DNA from: Meandrina meandrites
Lineage: Eukaryota; Cnidaria; Anthozoa; Scleractinia; Meandrinidae
Reading direction: 5' to 3'
Assembly: GCA_963693305.1 (NCBI GenBank)
Contig: OY855911.1
Coordinates: 29,962,939 to 30,026,938 of the forward strand
DNA length: 64,000 bases
The translations under genes and the position numbers were made by a program. This document shows positions 53,521-64,000 of this stretch, in pieces (positions within the stretch are counted from its first letter, which is position 1; every line of letters begins with the position of its first letter). The notes beneath the pieces are model-generated. The model made no database searches. It saw nothing but the letters and a program-made list of their open reading frames with translations, and was not told the DNA's origin.

Positions 53521-53559
53521 CTCGATTTGCTACCACTCGCTATACCACTGCAGTTTATA

Positions 53560-54026
53560 TACCGTAATGATTCGATTTAGCGCCCTCCTTCCAATAAGCG
53601 CCCTCTTCCGAATAAGCGCCCCCTTTCGAATGTGTTTTTGTCAATAAGCGCCCCTATTCCAATAAGCGCCCCCATCATCGGCTAATAAGCGCCCCCATTT
53701 TAATCAGCGACCCCATTCCCCATTCTTAATTGACGCTGAAGTCATCGACGTCGAATAGATTGACTCATGAACGTTCACCGTACCATACATGTATTTTTGT
53801 TACTGCTTAAATGAACAATTCTTTTAAAATTAACCGAGCTTTCAACAATTTGTTATTGTTACAGTTTCTGTTTTGTTAGTTATTTTAATATTTATTCAAG
53901 TTTTGTTTTTGAACATTTGGTTGTTTCTCAAAAAATTAAATAAGCGCCCTGTCTCGAATAAGCGCCCTCCGTTGAGGTGCCAAAAGTAAATAAGCGCCCC
54001 GGGCGCTAAATCGAATCATTACGGTA
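53560..54026. mobile_element. 467-bp non-autonomous element with AATAAGCGCCC internal repeats
   Basis: The inverted ends are TACCGTAATGATTCGATTTA and complement. Runs of AATAAGCGCCCC lie inside both ends. It is absent from copy A at this point. Similar design to 24478-25218: end motif repeated internally. Confidence 0.7.
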
Positions 54027-55028
54027 ATAAAAAATGATATCCCTTTCACGTACCTACAGTGGGGATACTGCCTCGATTTTCTAACCGTTCGGAGGATCTG
54101 TTCAAGATATTTTGAAAGGTCTTTTTCTTCGTTTTTTTTTTTTCCAGCCATGTTCTATACCTCACACGTGAAATCTCTACCTTTTTATGTACCTTCAGCG
54201 TGGGAAAGGTACCCCTTTCGGGCGGAGCCTCCCCGTATATCCCACTATAGGGATTTGCTCTTGCTTTACACGTGCAGTAGTAGCACGTGGTTTGTAATAT
54301 AGAGCCTTCTTAGTTTGTAGTTATAGCTTTTAAGTTACATCTGATTGAAGAAGCGTTGACCATGTGAAAACAGAAACCCATAAGGGTTGGTGAAAAGCAT
54401 AAGCCATGATCGATAAGACCCATTGGTATTCTGAGTAGACAGTATAGGAAAGCTTAGTTTTTTTCTTTTATTGACAATCAATATATTTCCCGTCTCTAAA
54501 AGTCTTAAGAGCATGATTTATGCAACCTGTCTTATTATCATGCTTATTCTGTTACAGAGGACGATTATTTTTCCCTTTCCCAGTAAACATGTAGGCCGCA
54601 TCGTTTATAATTTGGGCTTTTCATGGGTCAACGATTCTTCAAACAGGAGTACATAAGGTGGTGTGAAACACTGCTAAGGATTCTACATTTCCACTACTTC
54701 ATATAACCAACATTGTTCCGTCTACCTTAACCCTCGCTCGTTCAAGATCGATACAATAGACCTTAACCCTCGGACGTTTAAGATCGATCGATACAAGAGG
54801 GAAAGGCGGGGCAAGGGAGGGGGGGGCATAATTGTAAATCTGTTTATAATGCAAGAACTAACTTACATATTTTACTTGACAGACATCCCGAAGATGTCGA
54901 AACGTCGTTTATTATTCTTGCTAATTTTTGTATTGAAAATATTCCCTCAGACCTTCCTTACTTATTCAATGAGTTTGTTGTTAGGTTTACTCTGAAACTC
55001 CCTCGATTTTGTGTCTGTTAGTACCTTA

Positions 55029-55525
55029 ATTAACAATTAGATTATGAGCTCGAGATTTCTATGAGGTGATAGTTGATGAGGCCGCAGGCCGAATCAACTA
55101 TCACCTCATAGAAATTGAGAGCGAATAATCTAATTGTTTTAGTAGAATTCTGACTGAAATAAACGCAAATAATGGTTTCTAATTATTTTTCTACGCATTA
55201 TCGAACTTAACGTTTTAACAAAATCGCACGCATTGAATTGTCCTTGGTAAATTTGCAGTTGTTTACGCGCGTGCACCCGTTTTTCAATAATTTCAAGCTT
55301 TTAAAGTCAAGAAACCGCTAATGTCCTTCTTTTAGTCTTCTCGAGAATTTTATTATCCATTTACATTTAAACTTCCTTCCAAAACTTCGGAAAAACGATA
55401 AAAAAGTCGCATTTTGTGGACGACCTTCGGCAACTGCACACTAATGGCTGATAGTGTTCAATAGCTCAGCCAATCACATTGCAGCATTTGCATTAGTGTA
55501 CTAGTAGAATTCTACTAATAATATA
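55029..55525. mobile_element. B-specific insertion, about 500 bp, with 47-bp hairpin
   Basis: Copy A joins TACCTTA to ATATATATTCC directly (about 24050-24065). The insertion contains a hairpin at 55034-55136 (CAATTAGATTATGAGCTCGA with a GATAGTTGATGAGGC turn) and ends with the dyad AGTAGAATTCTACT. Family unknown. Confidence 0.65.
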
Positions 55526-56007
55526 TATTCCTTGTCATTCCAAGCACCCACTGGGATACTGCTCCATCTATTTTACTTGCGTTGTTCAAAGGGCTTCACA
55601 CCATTAGTCAGCAGAACTGGCCGACCAGACCGGTAATTTCGAGAACATAATTCCGCTGTTCAGTTAGTCAGATTTGTACAGTCAAATGATCTAAAATCAG
55701 TCAATGCATAAATATTATGGTAGATTTGTGCGAAAATCTCGTGAAAAAATTCATTTCACATTGAAAACCACCGGTCCAGCAGGCCAGTTCTGACTAATGG
55801 AAAGCGCCCTTTTAATAAACAAATCTTGCTTGATCGCCACTATTTTTACATCATTTCTGGATTCTTTTGTCAGGGTTGAAAAATTCTAAGAAATCGTTTT
55901 CATAAGCGCGTTTTAAAAAGGGGACCTGTCAGACTAATAAATACCGGCGGGCCACCTTAAGGTCGCCAACGTTTTGCTCTGCTCTAGAGCAGAACGTTAG
56001 CCAGCTT

Positions 56008-56167
56008 AGCTTGGCGTTCTAGTCAGCCAGGGAAAGCGAGAAAACGAGCGCGCGAGCAAAGCGACGGCGGGGGCAGAAAGGGAGTTCTTTCTCCTTTTCT
56101 GCCCCCGCCGTCGCTTTGCTCGCGCGTTCGTTTTCTCGCTCTCCCTGGCTGACTAGAACGCCAAGCT
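56008..56167. mobile_element. Near-perfect 75-bp-arm hairpin MITE
   Basis: AGCTTGGCGTTCTAGTCAGC at one end and its complement at the other, with only one or two mismatches through CGAGCAAAGCGACGGCGGGG. The loop is about 10 bp. Absent from copy A. It could form an extremely stable RNA hairpin if transcribed. Confidence 0.85.
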
Positions 56168-57200
56168 ACGCTAGCTAGCAGGACGTTAGTAGGGCAGGGG
56201 TAGAGTATTAGCAGGGTAAGGTAGGGTAGGGTACAGTAGAGAGGACTACAGATTTGAGCAGAGTCACAAGTCCGGCGATTCTTATGAGCAACGAGGTCGC
56301 GAGAAGCGAGCGACGAAGTTGCGAATCGCCAAGGTGCTTAAGCACATAACACATGAAATGAACTTTGAGGAAGTCTAAGCAGAGCCGAGCCGGTAGAGCA
56401 GAATAGGAGGGCAACAACATCGATTCAACTATACTAAATATATAAAATTTACTGACGTTCTTTGCTAGCGTAATTAAGTCTGTACATTATCAGCGTCTGC
56501 TAGGTCTAGATGATGCTCATTGCTGTAGTGTCACTAAAAATAAAGCTGTTAAATAGCTATGTGCGTTGCCTCATTTTCATCTTTCTTTAGTTTTCACTCG
56601 CAGCGCCCGGCGGTTCTTTGGTCTCGAAATCGCAACACTGGGTTGCAATCTGTTCTATGACACTAGAGTTAAAAATTCTGCACACCTCAACTGCAACGTG
56701 TGATGTCTAATATTATAGGTCGCTTTAAGCCATCATGAGACAAGCAAGAGGCTGAAAATCGTGCCGGTAAACAAACTTCCTGACATTATTAGAATTGCTG
56801 GCGAAATCCGGAATCGTTAAGGCTTGTCGAGATTCACAAAAAATATATATATTTACCAGCTGAAGCTGAAACAGCCAACTACCTCTCTCTACTTTTTCTC
56901 AAATCGTTTTTACATCGAGCTCTAAATACGGTTTTCCAATACGTCCTTTTGTTTTAAAAGTAAGATGTAAAATTTGAAAGCAGTTCAACAAATGAGCCCG
57001 AAATGCAGTCCACTGACATTCGTCATAGTCACATTTTCATTTTCTATTGCATTTCATTTTCTTTGTCGCAAAAATGAAAAAAAAATGTATAAAACAACTA
57101 AAAAACTTGTAGAAATTGAGAACATGTTTAAAACATTTCACGGCACAAATTATGAAAAAATAACATTCAAAATAAACTAAGAATTTATTAGCCTCGGTTA

Positions 57201-57247
57201 AGCCATAGTTAGTGGAGGAGACCACTAACTCCTCCACTAACTATGGT
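57201..57247. repeat. Short hairpin downstream of CALHM stop
   Basis: AACCATAGTTAGTGGAGGAG-type arms of about 19 bp, located 45-90 bp beyond the stop of the CALHM gene and so in its 3' untranslated region. Absent from copy A. Confidence 0.7.
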
Positions 57248-57290
57248 TAAACCTTAGCTCGGAAATTTACAGATGTTCTTCAAACGCTTT

Positions 57291-58421
57291 TTATGCTCTT
57301 GGAAGCATTTCAATATCGCTCACTCTTCCGCGAGAAACACCACCTTCCCTGGGCCCGTTTGGTTCGTCGGTCTTTTCTTTAACATATGGCTGTGTTCTGT
57401 CGCCTGTTGACCGTGGATACCGCTCCGCCATCGCCTCGTACGCGTTGTTGACCAGGGAGAACGCATCGCTGTCTTCGTATTCTCGCCAAGTAGTGTCGAT
57501 GAAAGTGAGCTCAACTTTTTGCTTGCCTTCTTGTTGAACTCTTTCCTTGAACGCTGTGATTGCTGCTTGCGCTTGAAGTTGTTGGTAATCTTCCAAAGAT
57601 GGAAATGCTTCGTCGAACTTATTCACCGTGATGAGATTTTGATAAGCGTTTTTGAGTACGTCTGAGGGATTCTTTTGCTGCATTGTTGCAAAGTACAAAT
57701 CCGCTCGTCTCTTTCCTTGCCCCCGTGCGAGCTTCTCCATGTTTTCTTTGAATGCCTCGACTGCCGCTTCAGACTCGAGTTTTTGGTAGGTGTAAGGACT
57801 TGGCAACGAACCGATTTCTCGCTGTAAACAGCATCGTTGAACAGACACCACAACAAAGGCGATAATCAATGCACCGCCGAGCAATAACAGTGCAGCTGCT
57901 TGCGAATTTTTTCCCGCATTCGAGTAGTCGGCTTCAATTTGCAATTTCTCCGCGGCTGTTGCGTTGATCAGCTTCGCCTCCTTTGTACCTCCGAGAACAG
58001 CGCATATGTAATAATCCCGTTGCAACAGGGCCCAGAAAATCCACATAAAGCCCGACAAAGAACACTGAAAGATAATTTCCACCAAAGTCTTGCTGCAAGG
58101 CCAACGTGGAAACAAGAAACAGCAGAACCGTTTAGTACCACGTCTTTCGTGTTCTTCATAATAGCAGCATCCACGAACAAGATTCCAAAATCCGCTGTGA
58201 AGAAATATCGTCACGAGAAACAGAAACAGAGCGGGGACGAAAAAAAAACAGCTTGCATAAAATGTAAACCCATCTGGCGGGCATTGGAAGAAATCTTCGC
58301 TTTGAACGACGGCGTTGATGCCAAATACGATCAGAGCAATAGTCGTGTTTCTGATTGCTCCTGAATGGCTTTGAAAAGCCGACTGGACTGAGGTCATAAG
58401 CTTAGTCAAAGTAAACGCCAT
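57291..58421 (-). CDS. CALHM-family large-pore channel, intact copy
   Basis: I chose the ATG at 58421 (MAFTLTKLMTS), which gives 376 residues. An open extension of 22 codons upstream lacks family features and would place a basic segment before the first helix. Four membrane helices fit the CALHM fold: about 25-42 (IALIVFGINAVV), 55-78 (FFFVPALFLFLVTIF), 118-138 (SGFMWIFWALL) and 178-200 (AALLLLGGALIIAF). The extracellular FQCPPD and DYYICA match the conserved loop cysteines. A long soluble C-terminal tail (about 175 residues) is helix-rich with repeated ITAFKE/VEAFKE elements and YQxL motifs. CALHM proteins form voltage- and calcium-gated ATP/ion pores at the plasma membrane (family knowledge). 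No introns are seen. The tandem copy A is dead (26047 and 32095), leaving this as the only working copy in the window. Confidence 0.82.
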   Translation of the reverse strand: MAFTLTKLMTSVQSAFQSHSGAIRNTTIALIVFGINAVVQSEDFFQCPPDGFTFYASCFFFVPALFLFLVTIFLHSGFWNLVRGCCYYEEHERRGTKRFCCFLFPRWPCSKTLVEIIFQCSLSGFMWIFWALLQRDYYICAVLGGTKEAKLINATAAEKLQIEADYSNAGKNSQAAALLLLGGALIIAFVVVSVQRCCLQREIGSLPSPYTYQKLESEAAVEAFKENMEKLARGQGKRRADLYFATMQQKNPSDVLKNAYQNLITVNKFDEAFPSLEDYQQLQAQAAITAFKERVQQEGKQKVELTFIDTTWREYEDSDAFSLVNNAYEAMAERYPRSTGDRTQPYVKEKTDEPNGPREGGVSRGRVSDIEMLPRA

Positions 58422-58541
58422 TTTGATTTGGAGTGAATAGAATTTTCCTTGTTTACGTCTGCGACCAAGCGTTGCTTTACGGATCACGCATATGATTAGG
58501 TGTTCATGTATAAGTTAAAACTCAGGTCACGCCACAAAAAA

Positions 58542-59648
58542 AAAATAATAAATGAAAGATAAAAAGCTGTTTTCTCCTGTTGAACTAAAGCAGATACAAA
58601 GGCAAGATAAACAGATGGAATCTGAAAAGGTATCTGAAGCTTTCATTTTAGAAACAAAAATCAAATGGATTAAAATTTTTTAAAATGGAAAATAATTCAG
58701 CTTTTACACAATATATAAATTTGCATTTTACAATTAGCATAAGTCACGACAGGATTAAACGCAACGCAATGCATGCATCGGCGATGACGTTTCACTTTCA
58801 GGAAATTTGTCAAAAAAGAACGTAAATAAAAGTACAATTTGTGTGTTAAATAATTGTTATGCAACTAAGGAGTGACGAGAATTAGCACAAGTAACGATGT
58901 TCGGTAAAATAGAGAGTTTGGTTAAGAAATAGTAGAGAGAGTGTTTGAAGCGGAGTGATGGGGGTGAGCGAAACACTAATACAACTTACATTTTTGATAT
59001 CATAGGCTTCATTCGCCAAAATTTTGCATAAGCATTGTTTTCAATTTCTCTTGGGGCATACAGTCGTCCCAAGAGAAACTTAAAAAAATACTTATGCAAA
59101 ATTTTGGGGGGCAAACAAGGTGTATTATGGGAGATGTGGAAATGGTGAATAGCAATGTTAGTGACTGCATTTGTTTTTAAAAATCTTTATTCGTTCTTCA
59201 ATTATTATTATTATACATTGTTATTTTCACATTTTGATTGTCTCTTTTATCGTAAACTTGTTACAGCTTACAATACAATCTGCATTAATTCAAAACAGTG
59301 GTCTTTTATTGGTAAAAACCACGAAAGCAATAAGCTTGTATTGAAATAAATACGGTAAACAATTATTTATTAATTTTTCCCATTCTCTTCGACGTTTCAC
59401 GCAATCTGCTTTGAATTCGTAGGTACCCCGGATATTTGCAATTTTTTAAACAGGAACTGAAACGTAAAATTTCGAATTTTCAATTGTTAATTTATAGATG
59501 AGTATCAAATAAGACTCCTTGTCGAGCCGATGTGCTTTGTGAAAGGTTATAGTCTTTTTCCTCTTCTTTTCCTCTTTCACATAAAAAGTAACCTTTAAGC
59601 TCCTCCTGTTGAAATACATTTTGACTAGAAATAACTTCACAGCAGGCG
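58542..59648. other. Intergenic between CALHM and SBNO-like genes
   Basis: Divergent promoter side for CALHM. It contains a hairpin (59016-59108), a segment repeated from 51890-52010, and the repeat shared with 33640-33842 near 59165-59380. No gene is seen. Confidence 0.5.
59016..59108. repeat. Hairpin repeat
   Basis: CCAAAATTTTGCATAAGCAT at the left and TACTTATGCAAAATTTTGG at the right, with CAATTTCTCTTGGG words inside and a GCATACAGTCG loop. Confidence 0.75.
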
Positions 59649-62283
59649 TCATTTGGTGAGACAGCCATCGATGTGTTTGTTTATCTCCGTATTTTTAGCG
59701 TCACTTGCAAACTTCACGCTGCAAACAGGACAGTAAATGTCCTTCTTTGCGTCGTCTGAGGGTTTTACTGTCTTTTTTCCAAACGAAGATAGAATAGTTG
59801 ATTGTTTCTGTCGTTTGTTTGTCCTTAAATCCTTGTCAGAATTAACTCTCTTCAAGGACATCTTTCCTTCTAAGTTCTCTTTTGCACAGGGGGCAGATAG
59901 ATGGCGCACTATCCCATTTCCTTTGGAAGGACCAGTAGAAGAAGTTCCCTCTTGCGGAACTCCCTCGTGTTTCAGGCTTTTTGTGTTAAAGTAAATGGAT
60001 TTAACTTCTTTGTTACTTTTCTCTGGTACACTTTGTTTCATATCCGTTGTTTTATCCAACGTACACGAACTGCTTCGGACCTCCACCTTAATGATATCTG
60101 CACTGCATTCTTTTTCAGCACAGCCATTTTCTTCGCTTGCTTGGTCGAGTTTCTCTGAGGCATTTTCATCGAGCTCTGGTCTTTGCTCAACAGCTTTTGG
60201 TTTAAAGAAATTCTTAATAGTAACAGGCGGTGTTGTTGCCTTCGTTAAAGTTCTTGCGTTGATTGGAGTTTCTGCTTCTTCGTACGCTTGGTTGGCTTTC
60301 AGTGAATCCTTTGAAGGTCCAGCTATCCCCAAGACACCATTTTGTTTTTCCTACAGGAGAAACAACATCACGTTATGCAACGCAAAATTGTAAATGGGAG
60401 GGCACAAGGATGGAATGAACAAGGTGAAATCAACTTGTTGTTAACGTGACAAATCCTACCAACGGGACGTGTTCAAAACACGAGATGGCGACATTGCGAA
60501 ATGGCGACTGGAATGATATTAAAGAGCCAGATTTATAAAGGTATTTAGTAAAACCCGAAATGAAACGAAACTTGCTTGCGGTTAGCTTTCACTCCGGTTT
60601 GCTTGCGGTTAGCTTTTATTTGTTGATTAGGGCAGTACTCTGTAACATTTGTTTCGTTTCGTTTCGTTTCTTTTCGGGTTTTACTACATACCTACAACTT
60701 TGGCTCTTATCATTCCACCACGGCGCCATTTCTTGTTTTAAAACACACCCATAACAGAGTACTGTCCTTACCAACAAATAAAAGTGAAAGCCCCTACCAA
60801 CGTCATAGAGGAAAAGAGTACAATTAGAGAACAAAATGATACTTACTAAAGCGCTGTCGAGAAGTTTTTGCTCCTTCAGAAACAATGTTACTCCCGGTAT
60901 CAGTTGCTCTGGGTAACGCAAACCAACCAGCCGCTGACCATTATCCAGCTCAACGCGGACTACTCTTAGAGAGCGACTCTCCTTGCTGCAGTAGCAAACA
61001 CAAGAATTATGAGTAAAGAGGAGAGTAAAGTCGCGAGGTCACTCTGACCTGAGCGATTGAGTGTAAAACTTGATCAGACCGCGCGAGAGTTAACAAGAGA
61101 GACTGGAATGCTATCCCATAATGCAACGGTCACTTGACAGAGAGACAGAGTTTACCCTCTCGTCAATTCTTTAGTTTAACTCTTAGTCTCTGTGGTTCCG
61201 GCCTTGCAAATAATGGCTGGTTTGAAATGATAGGAAAACACAACAAAAATAGTAGCAAGGTCGAGAGTAATTAGGGTCCTTCACATGGGAGATCGAGTAC
61301 CAGTACGACTTTCGAATTTCAATCCAGTTACGTTCCGAGAGCTCTCACTCCTCGCCGTTGCTGACCAGTTGAATAGGAGACTGTTGGTACGAGATAGGTG
61401 AGAAATGTGATAATCAAAAGCAAAGGCACCAAGTTTGAAAAGTCGTACTCTTACACCAATCTGAAGGTCTCTATTGATGTAATCACTACGGAAAGCTGCC
61501 CGATCTCTAATTAGCTCATTATAGGAACTTCTGACAGCCACGCTGCCACTTTTAATTTATTACACTGATTTTGTTAATGTATTTTAACTACGAGTACAAA
61601 TACAGTTGTTATTGTTGTTGATTTTAGCATTTGGCGATATTAGTTTAAAAAAGATAGCGATTGAAGGCAAATAAACAAACCATCTAACTAACTAAGATGT
61701 TTACTCACGTGAGTCCGAGTTTATCTGCGTGTTTTGCCATGGCCAGCTCCAAGGCAGATAACAATGGAATGATTCCGCCACATAACAAATGAAGTTGAGT
61801 GACGCGACAACCAGCTGAAAGAGAGTTGGACGAAAGATAAGTGTTAAAAAATAAGACAGTTGATTAAAAGTAACGAAGGTTGATTACGATGTAAAGATTT
61901 GGTACAGCCTTGTTCCGGCGAGAAAAGGTCCCCGAAACACCGTTTAACTAACTTTTACAAGAAGCTCCCGTCTTGCATCCTGAGCCATGAATGCAGTGGT
62001 CCCGCGTTCTTTCGTATTGTGCTTTCCATCCGGCTTCTGTTAAAGTAAAAACAGAGGTATAGATAAGACACTTGGCTTTGAGAGGAGAATTCACTTTTAC
62101 TTCAAAATTACGAAATACTGATATACTATTTAAGACGGCTCTAAAGAAAAACAACGAAACTGTCTACAACCAGAAGACTTATTAGCCGTCGCTGGATTTA
62201 TTAAAATGGGGCCACTATCAAGATATTAAAATTTTGAAATGCTGCTTTTGGAGGGAAGAAATCTTGGGTAGCCCACCCACCCA

Positions 62284-62314
<31 letters not shown>

Positions 62315-63925
62315 AAAAAAAAACAAGGATCACGGAGAGAGAACCAACACTACAAACTGAACCTAGCTCTCCCTTCAATCCCCCCCTCCCCCCACTACCA
62401 ACACACTTGTGGACTAAGTTACAATGCCATAGAAGTGCACGCTATTTTTTGTCCATAACAACTCTCACCCGCATCTTTGAGAGAAATTTTGTTGTACTTG
62501 TGTAAAAGATCAGTTTTTTCTTCCTCAAATGGCGATCGACCTGTGTTTGGTCTGCAAGATCAACAAAATTGCTAATAAACAGAAAATAAACCGACAACCT
62601 TTACCAAGCGCTCTAAAATAAGCAGAATTACCTTTTCCTACCGAAATCGCAACCAGGAGAATACGCCGTAAACACAATCAGCGGCGGATCCAGGCGAGGG
62701 TCGCGGGGACCCCGGGCCCCCACCTTATTTCTTTTCGGAAATAGCGCATTTTCTTTGAAGACCGGAATTATCTTCGTAGAATTCAACATTCATAGTCAAG
62801 CCTTTAAATCGGGCCCCCTCCTTAGCTGAAGGTCTGGGTCCGCCACTGACAATACCCGACATTATATAATACAACTTAAATTTGGGTAAATTCGGCTACT
62901 CTCTTAGAACTGATCTGAGTTTTCAAAGCTATATTTTGCTCGCAGTATTATAGTATATGTCATATATACTTCGGTTTAAGATCCTTTAACGCGTCTAAGA
63001 CTGGTCTCCTCTCCCGTGGTATCTGGAATCTGATTTCGACTTTTTTTAATATTTTTGCTGAGAACGTATGCGCGTACATCGTGGTAAGAGTCCACAGAAG
63101 TTGTGCTATTTCCTGCAATCTTACAAAACTCGTGAAAAACACCCTTTTTCCAACTATCCAATCACATAACAGTCTACACAATGTCACCGTAACAACCACT
63201 CTAGTCGAATACTGTGTATTCAGACGAGATAGATTCAGTTCTTTTCTTATGAACTATTCATGTGCTTCTTTCTATACCTTGTAATGTTAAATAGACGCGT
63301 CGAGGTCTTCTTCTGTATCGCTAACAGATACAACCGCTGTCCTTTCTGCTCCCTTTTGGAACAATAAAAGCCGTCTAGCTTACTGGACCCATTCTCCTCA
63401 AACTGCTTCACAGCCGAGTCCCAGTCTATCCCGCGGTCAACGTTAAGAGCCACGCGTCTGTGTGCGAAAAAAAAGTTCAACCTTGTAATGACAGTGATTG
63501 ACAACTGTCAATTTTAAAAAAATTGCTTTACAACGTTGGCACTTACTTTGTTTCCATAAGACCCCTTTGGAATTCGGTAAAAACCGGTTGAGGACTGCCG
63601 ACCATAGCGATTGAAGACCCAGATACATCTGTCACGCCTTCACTGTACCTATGTAATGTCACGCAACGTTAATGACATAGCTGAGGGTGACTTAGTGCCG
63701 CACTTATGGTTACATAACTATTTTGAGTATCTTAGAATAATTCAGAAAAAATCATAACTTTTGAAAGGTAGCTAGCTGATGGAAATCAATTTAACCAATA
63801 AATTTATTTGTGTCATAAAAGAATCTCAGTTGCAGCGTGTGAGAAAACAAATTCTCTACGTACCTTCCTTCACGTTTTGCAGTTTCGATCGTAGCATGAA
63901 GGCACTCACAAAAGTAGGAGAACAA
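59649..63925 (-). CDS. Strawberry-notch-like (SBNO) gene, 3' exons, with C-terminal UBZ4-like finger
   Basis: Exons in transcription order: 63925-63864, 63648-63547, 63457-63278, 63029-62970 (tentative), 62036-61959, 61814-61709, 61548-61455, 60981-60847 and 60350-59649 (stop). Phases agree at every join except around the tentative exon, where one exon is probably missing. The peptides follow the C-terminal SBNO helicase-associated region: LFSYFCECL with AKREG, ALNVDRGIDWD, GFYCSK, WKAQYE with CIHG, LHLLCGG and VRVELDNGQRLVGL. SBNO proteins are nuclear helicase-related transcriptional co-regulators (family knowledge). After that domain ends, an unusual last exon of 233 codons adds TIKNFFKPK, a degenerate PCNA-box-like QSTILSSF, and a C-terminal YCPVC...INKHIDGC finger of the Rad18/UBZ4 kind. 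That points to ubiquitin binding and possibly DNA-damage tolerance (inference). The 5' part lies beyond the window. Confidence 0.72.
60551..60790. mobile_element. Nested inverted repeats in SBNO-like last intron
   Basis: AAACCCGAAATGAAACGAAA pairs with TTTCGTTTCTTTTCGGGTTT (60551-60682). A second dyad, GGGCAGTACTCTGTAAC and CAGAGTACTGTCC with CAACAAATAAAAG, spans to about 60790. GCTTGCGGTTAGCTTT occurs twice in tandem. MITE remnants; not coding. Confidence 0.6.
62679..62848. mobile_element. hAT-like MITE in an SBNO-like intron
   Basis: The ends CAGCGGCGGATCCAGG and CTGGGTCCGCCACTG form 14-15-bp inverted repeats, with GGGCCCC-rich interiors. Related to 10827-10940. The target duplication is not clear. 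Located between the tentative exon and the exon at 61959-62036. Confidence 0.65.
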
Positions 63926-64000
63926 CTAAAAACACAAGAGGAAATCAAGAAAGTATTTCTTAGAATGCGGGTGAAAACTTCTAACCTTTTTTCTTCAAAA

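Larger units (their letters stand above)
43530..58540 (+). repeat. Segmental duplication, copy B
   Basis: Sister of 13540-32660 in the same orientation, about 30 kb downstream. It keeps an intact CALHM gene and carries B-only insertions at 49176, 49472, 51151, 53560 and 55029. Confidence 0.85.

Noticed and set aside
53198..53580. Frames of 66-93 codons with FRKFSED repeats
   Set aside because: Generated by the TTTCCGAAGA minisatellite.
57900..58364. 154-codon plus-strand frame across the CALHM gene
   Set aside because: Antisense shadow of the membrane-core coding sequence.

Overview
The window reads as a piece of an anthozoan cnidarian genome, most likely a stony coral. The support is: short-exon, intron-rich genes encoding secreted PAN/EGF/D8C mosaics; a CALHM channel gene; an intact Ngaro-type tyrosine-recombinase retrotransposon; a very dense load of hairpin MITEs; and AT-rich intergenic DNA. 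There is no bacterial-style operon structure, so ribosome binding sites and operators do not apply. The species assignment is inference; no search was run.

Layout. (1) 1-4221 is a giant, slightly diverged palindrome (arms about 2.1 kb, 31-bp spacer) that runs off the left edge. Each arm carries a small single-LRR membrane receptor gene, a MITE and a zinc-finger-like ORF. (2) 4460-6322 holds a 270-bp tandem repeat and a RING-type gene that appears to have three alternative, mutually exclusive terminal exons, followed by a 72-bp minisatellite. (3) 7174-12485 is a 5.3-kb foldback transposon with 1.18-kb inverted arms and a TTAA target duplication. (4) 13555-19747 is gene A, a secreted PAN - fibrinogen-like - 5xEGF - D8C protein. 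(5) 20.0-26.3 kb holds a 31-bp minisatellite, several MITEs and the 3' piece of a CALHM-like pseudogene. (6) 26683-32094 is a complete, apparently young Ngaro-type retrotransposon (gag, RT-RNase H, tyrosine recombinase, split direct repeats A1/B1/A2/B2). It separates that piece from the 5' piece at 32095-32531. (7) 32.7-43.5 kb has no recognisable gene and contains several families of tandem and dispersed repeats. (8) 43561-50034 is gene B, the paralogue of gene A, again followed by the 31-bp minisatellite. (9) 57291-58421 is an intact CALHM-type channel gene on the minus strand. (10) 59649-63925 is the 3' end of a minus-strand strawberry-notch (SBNO)-like gene with an unusual C-terminal UBZ4-like zinc finger.

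The main architectural event is a tandem segmental duplication. About 13.54-32.66 kb (copy A) and 43.53-58.54 kb (copy B) share gene order: PAN/EGF/D8C gene, minisatellite, MITE field, CALHM gene. The copies have since diverged by transposon insertions. Several of these can be dated relative to each other because the sister copy preserves the empty site. CALHM is intact in B and broken in A; the PAN/EGF/D8C gene looks intact in both, but B carries two dead EGF exons interrupted by a SINE.

The least expected signals are the palindrome with its template-switch-like spacer, the receptor stop codon shared by both arms, the RING gene with swappable terminal modules, and the SBNO-UBZ4 fusion.
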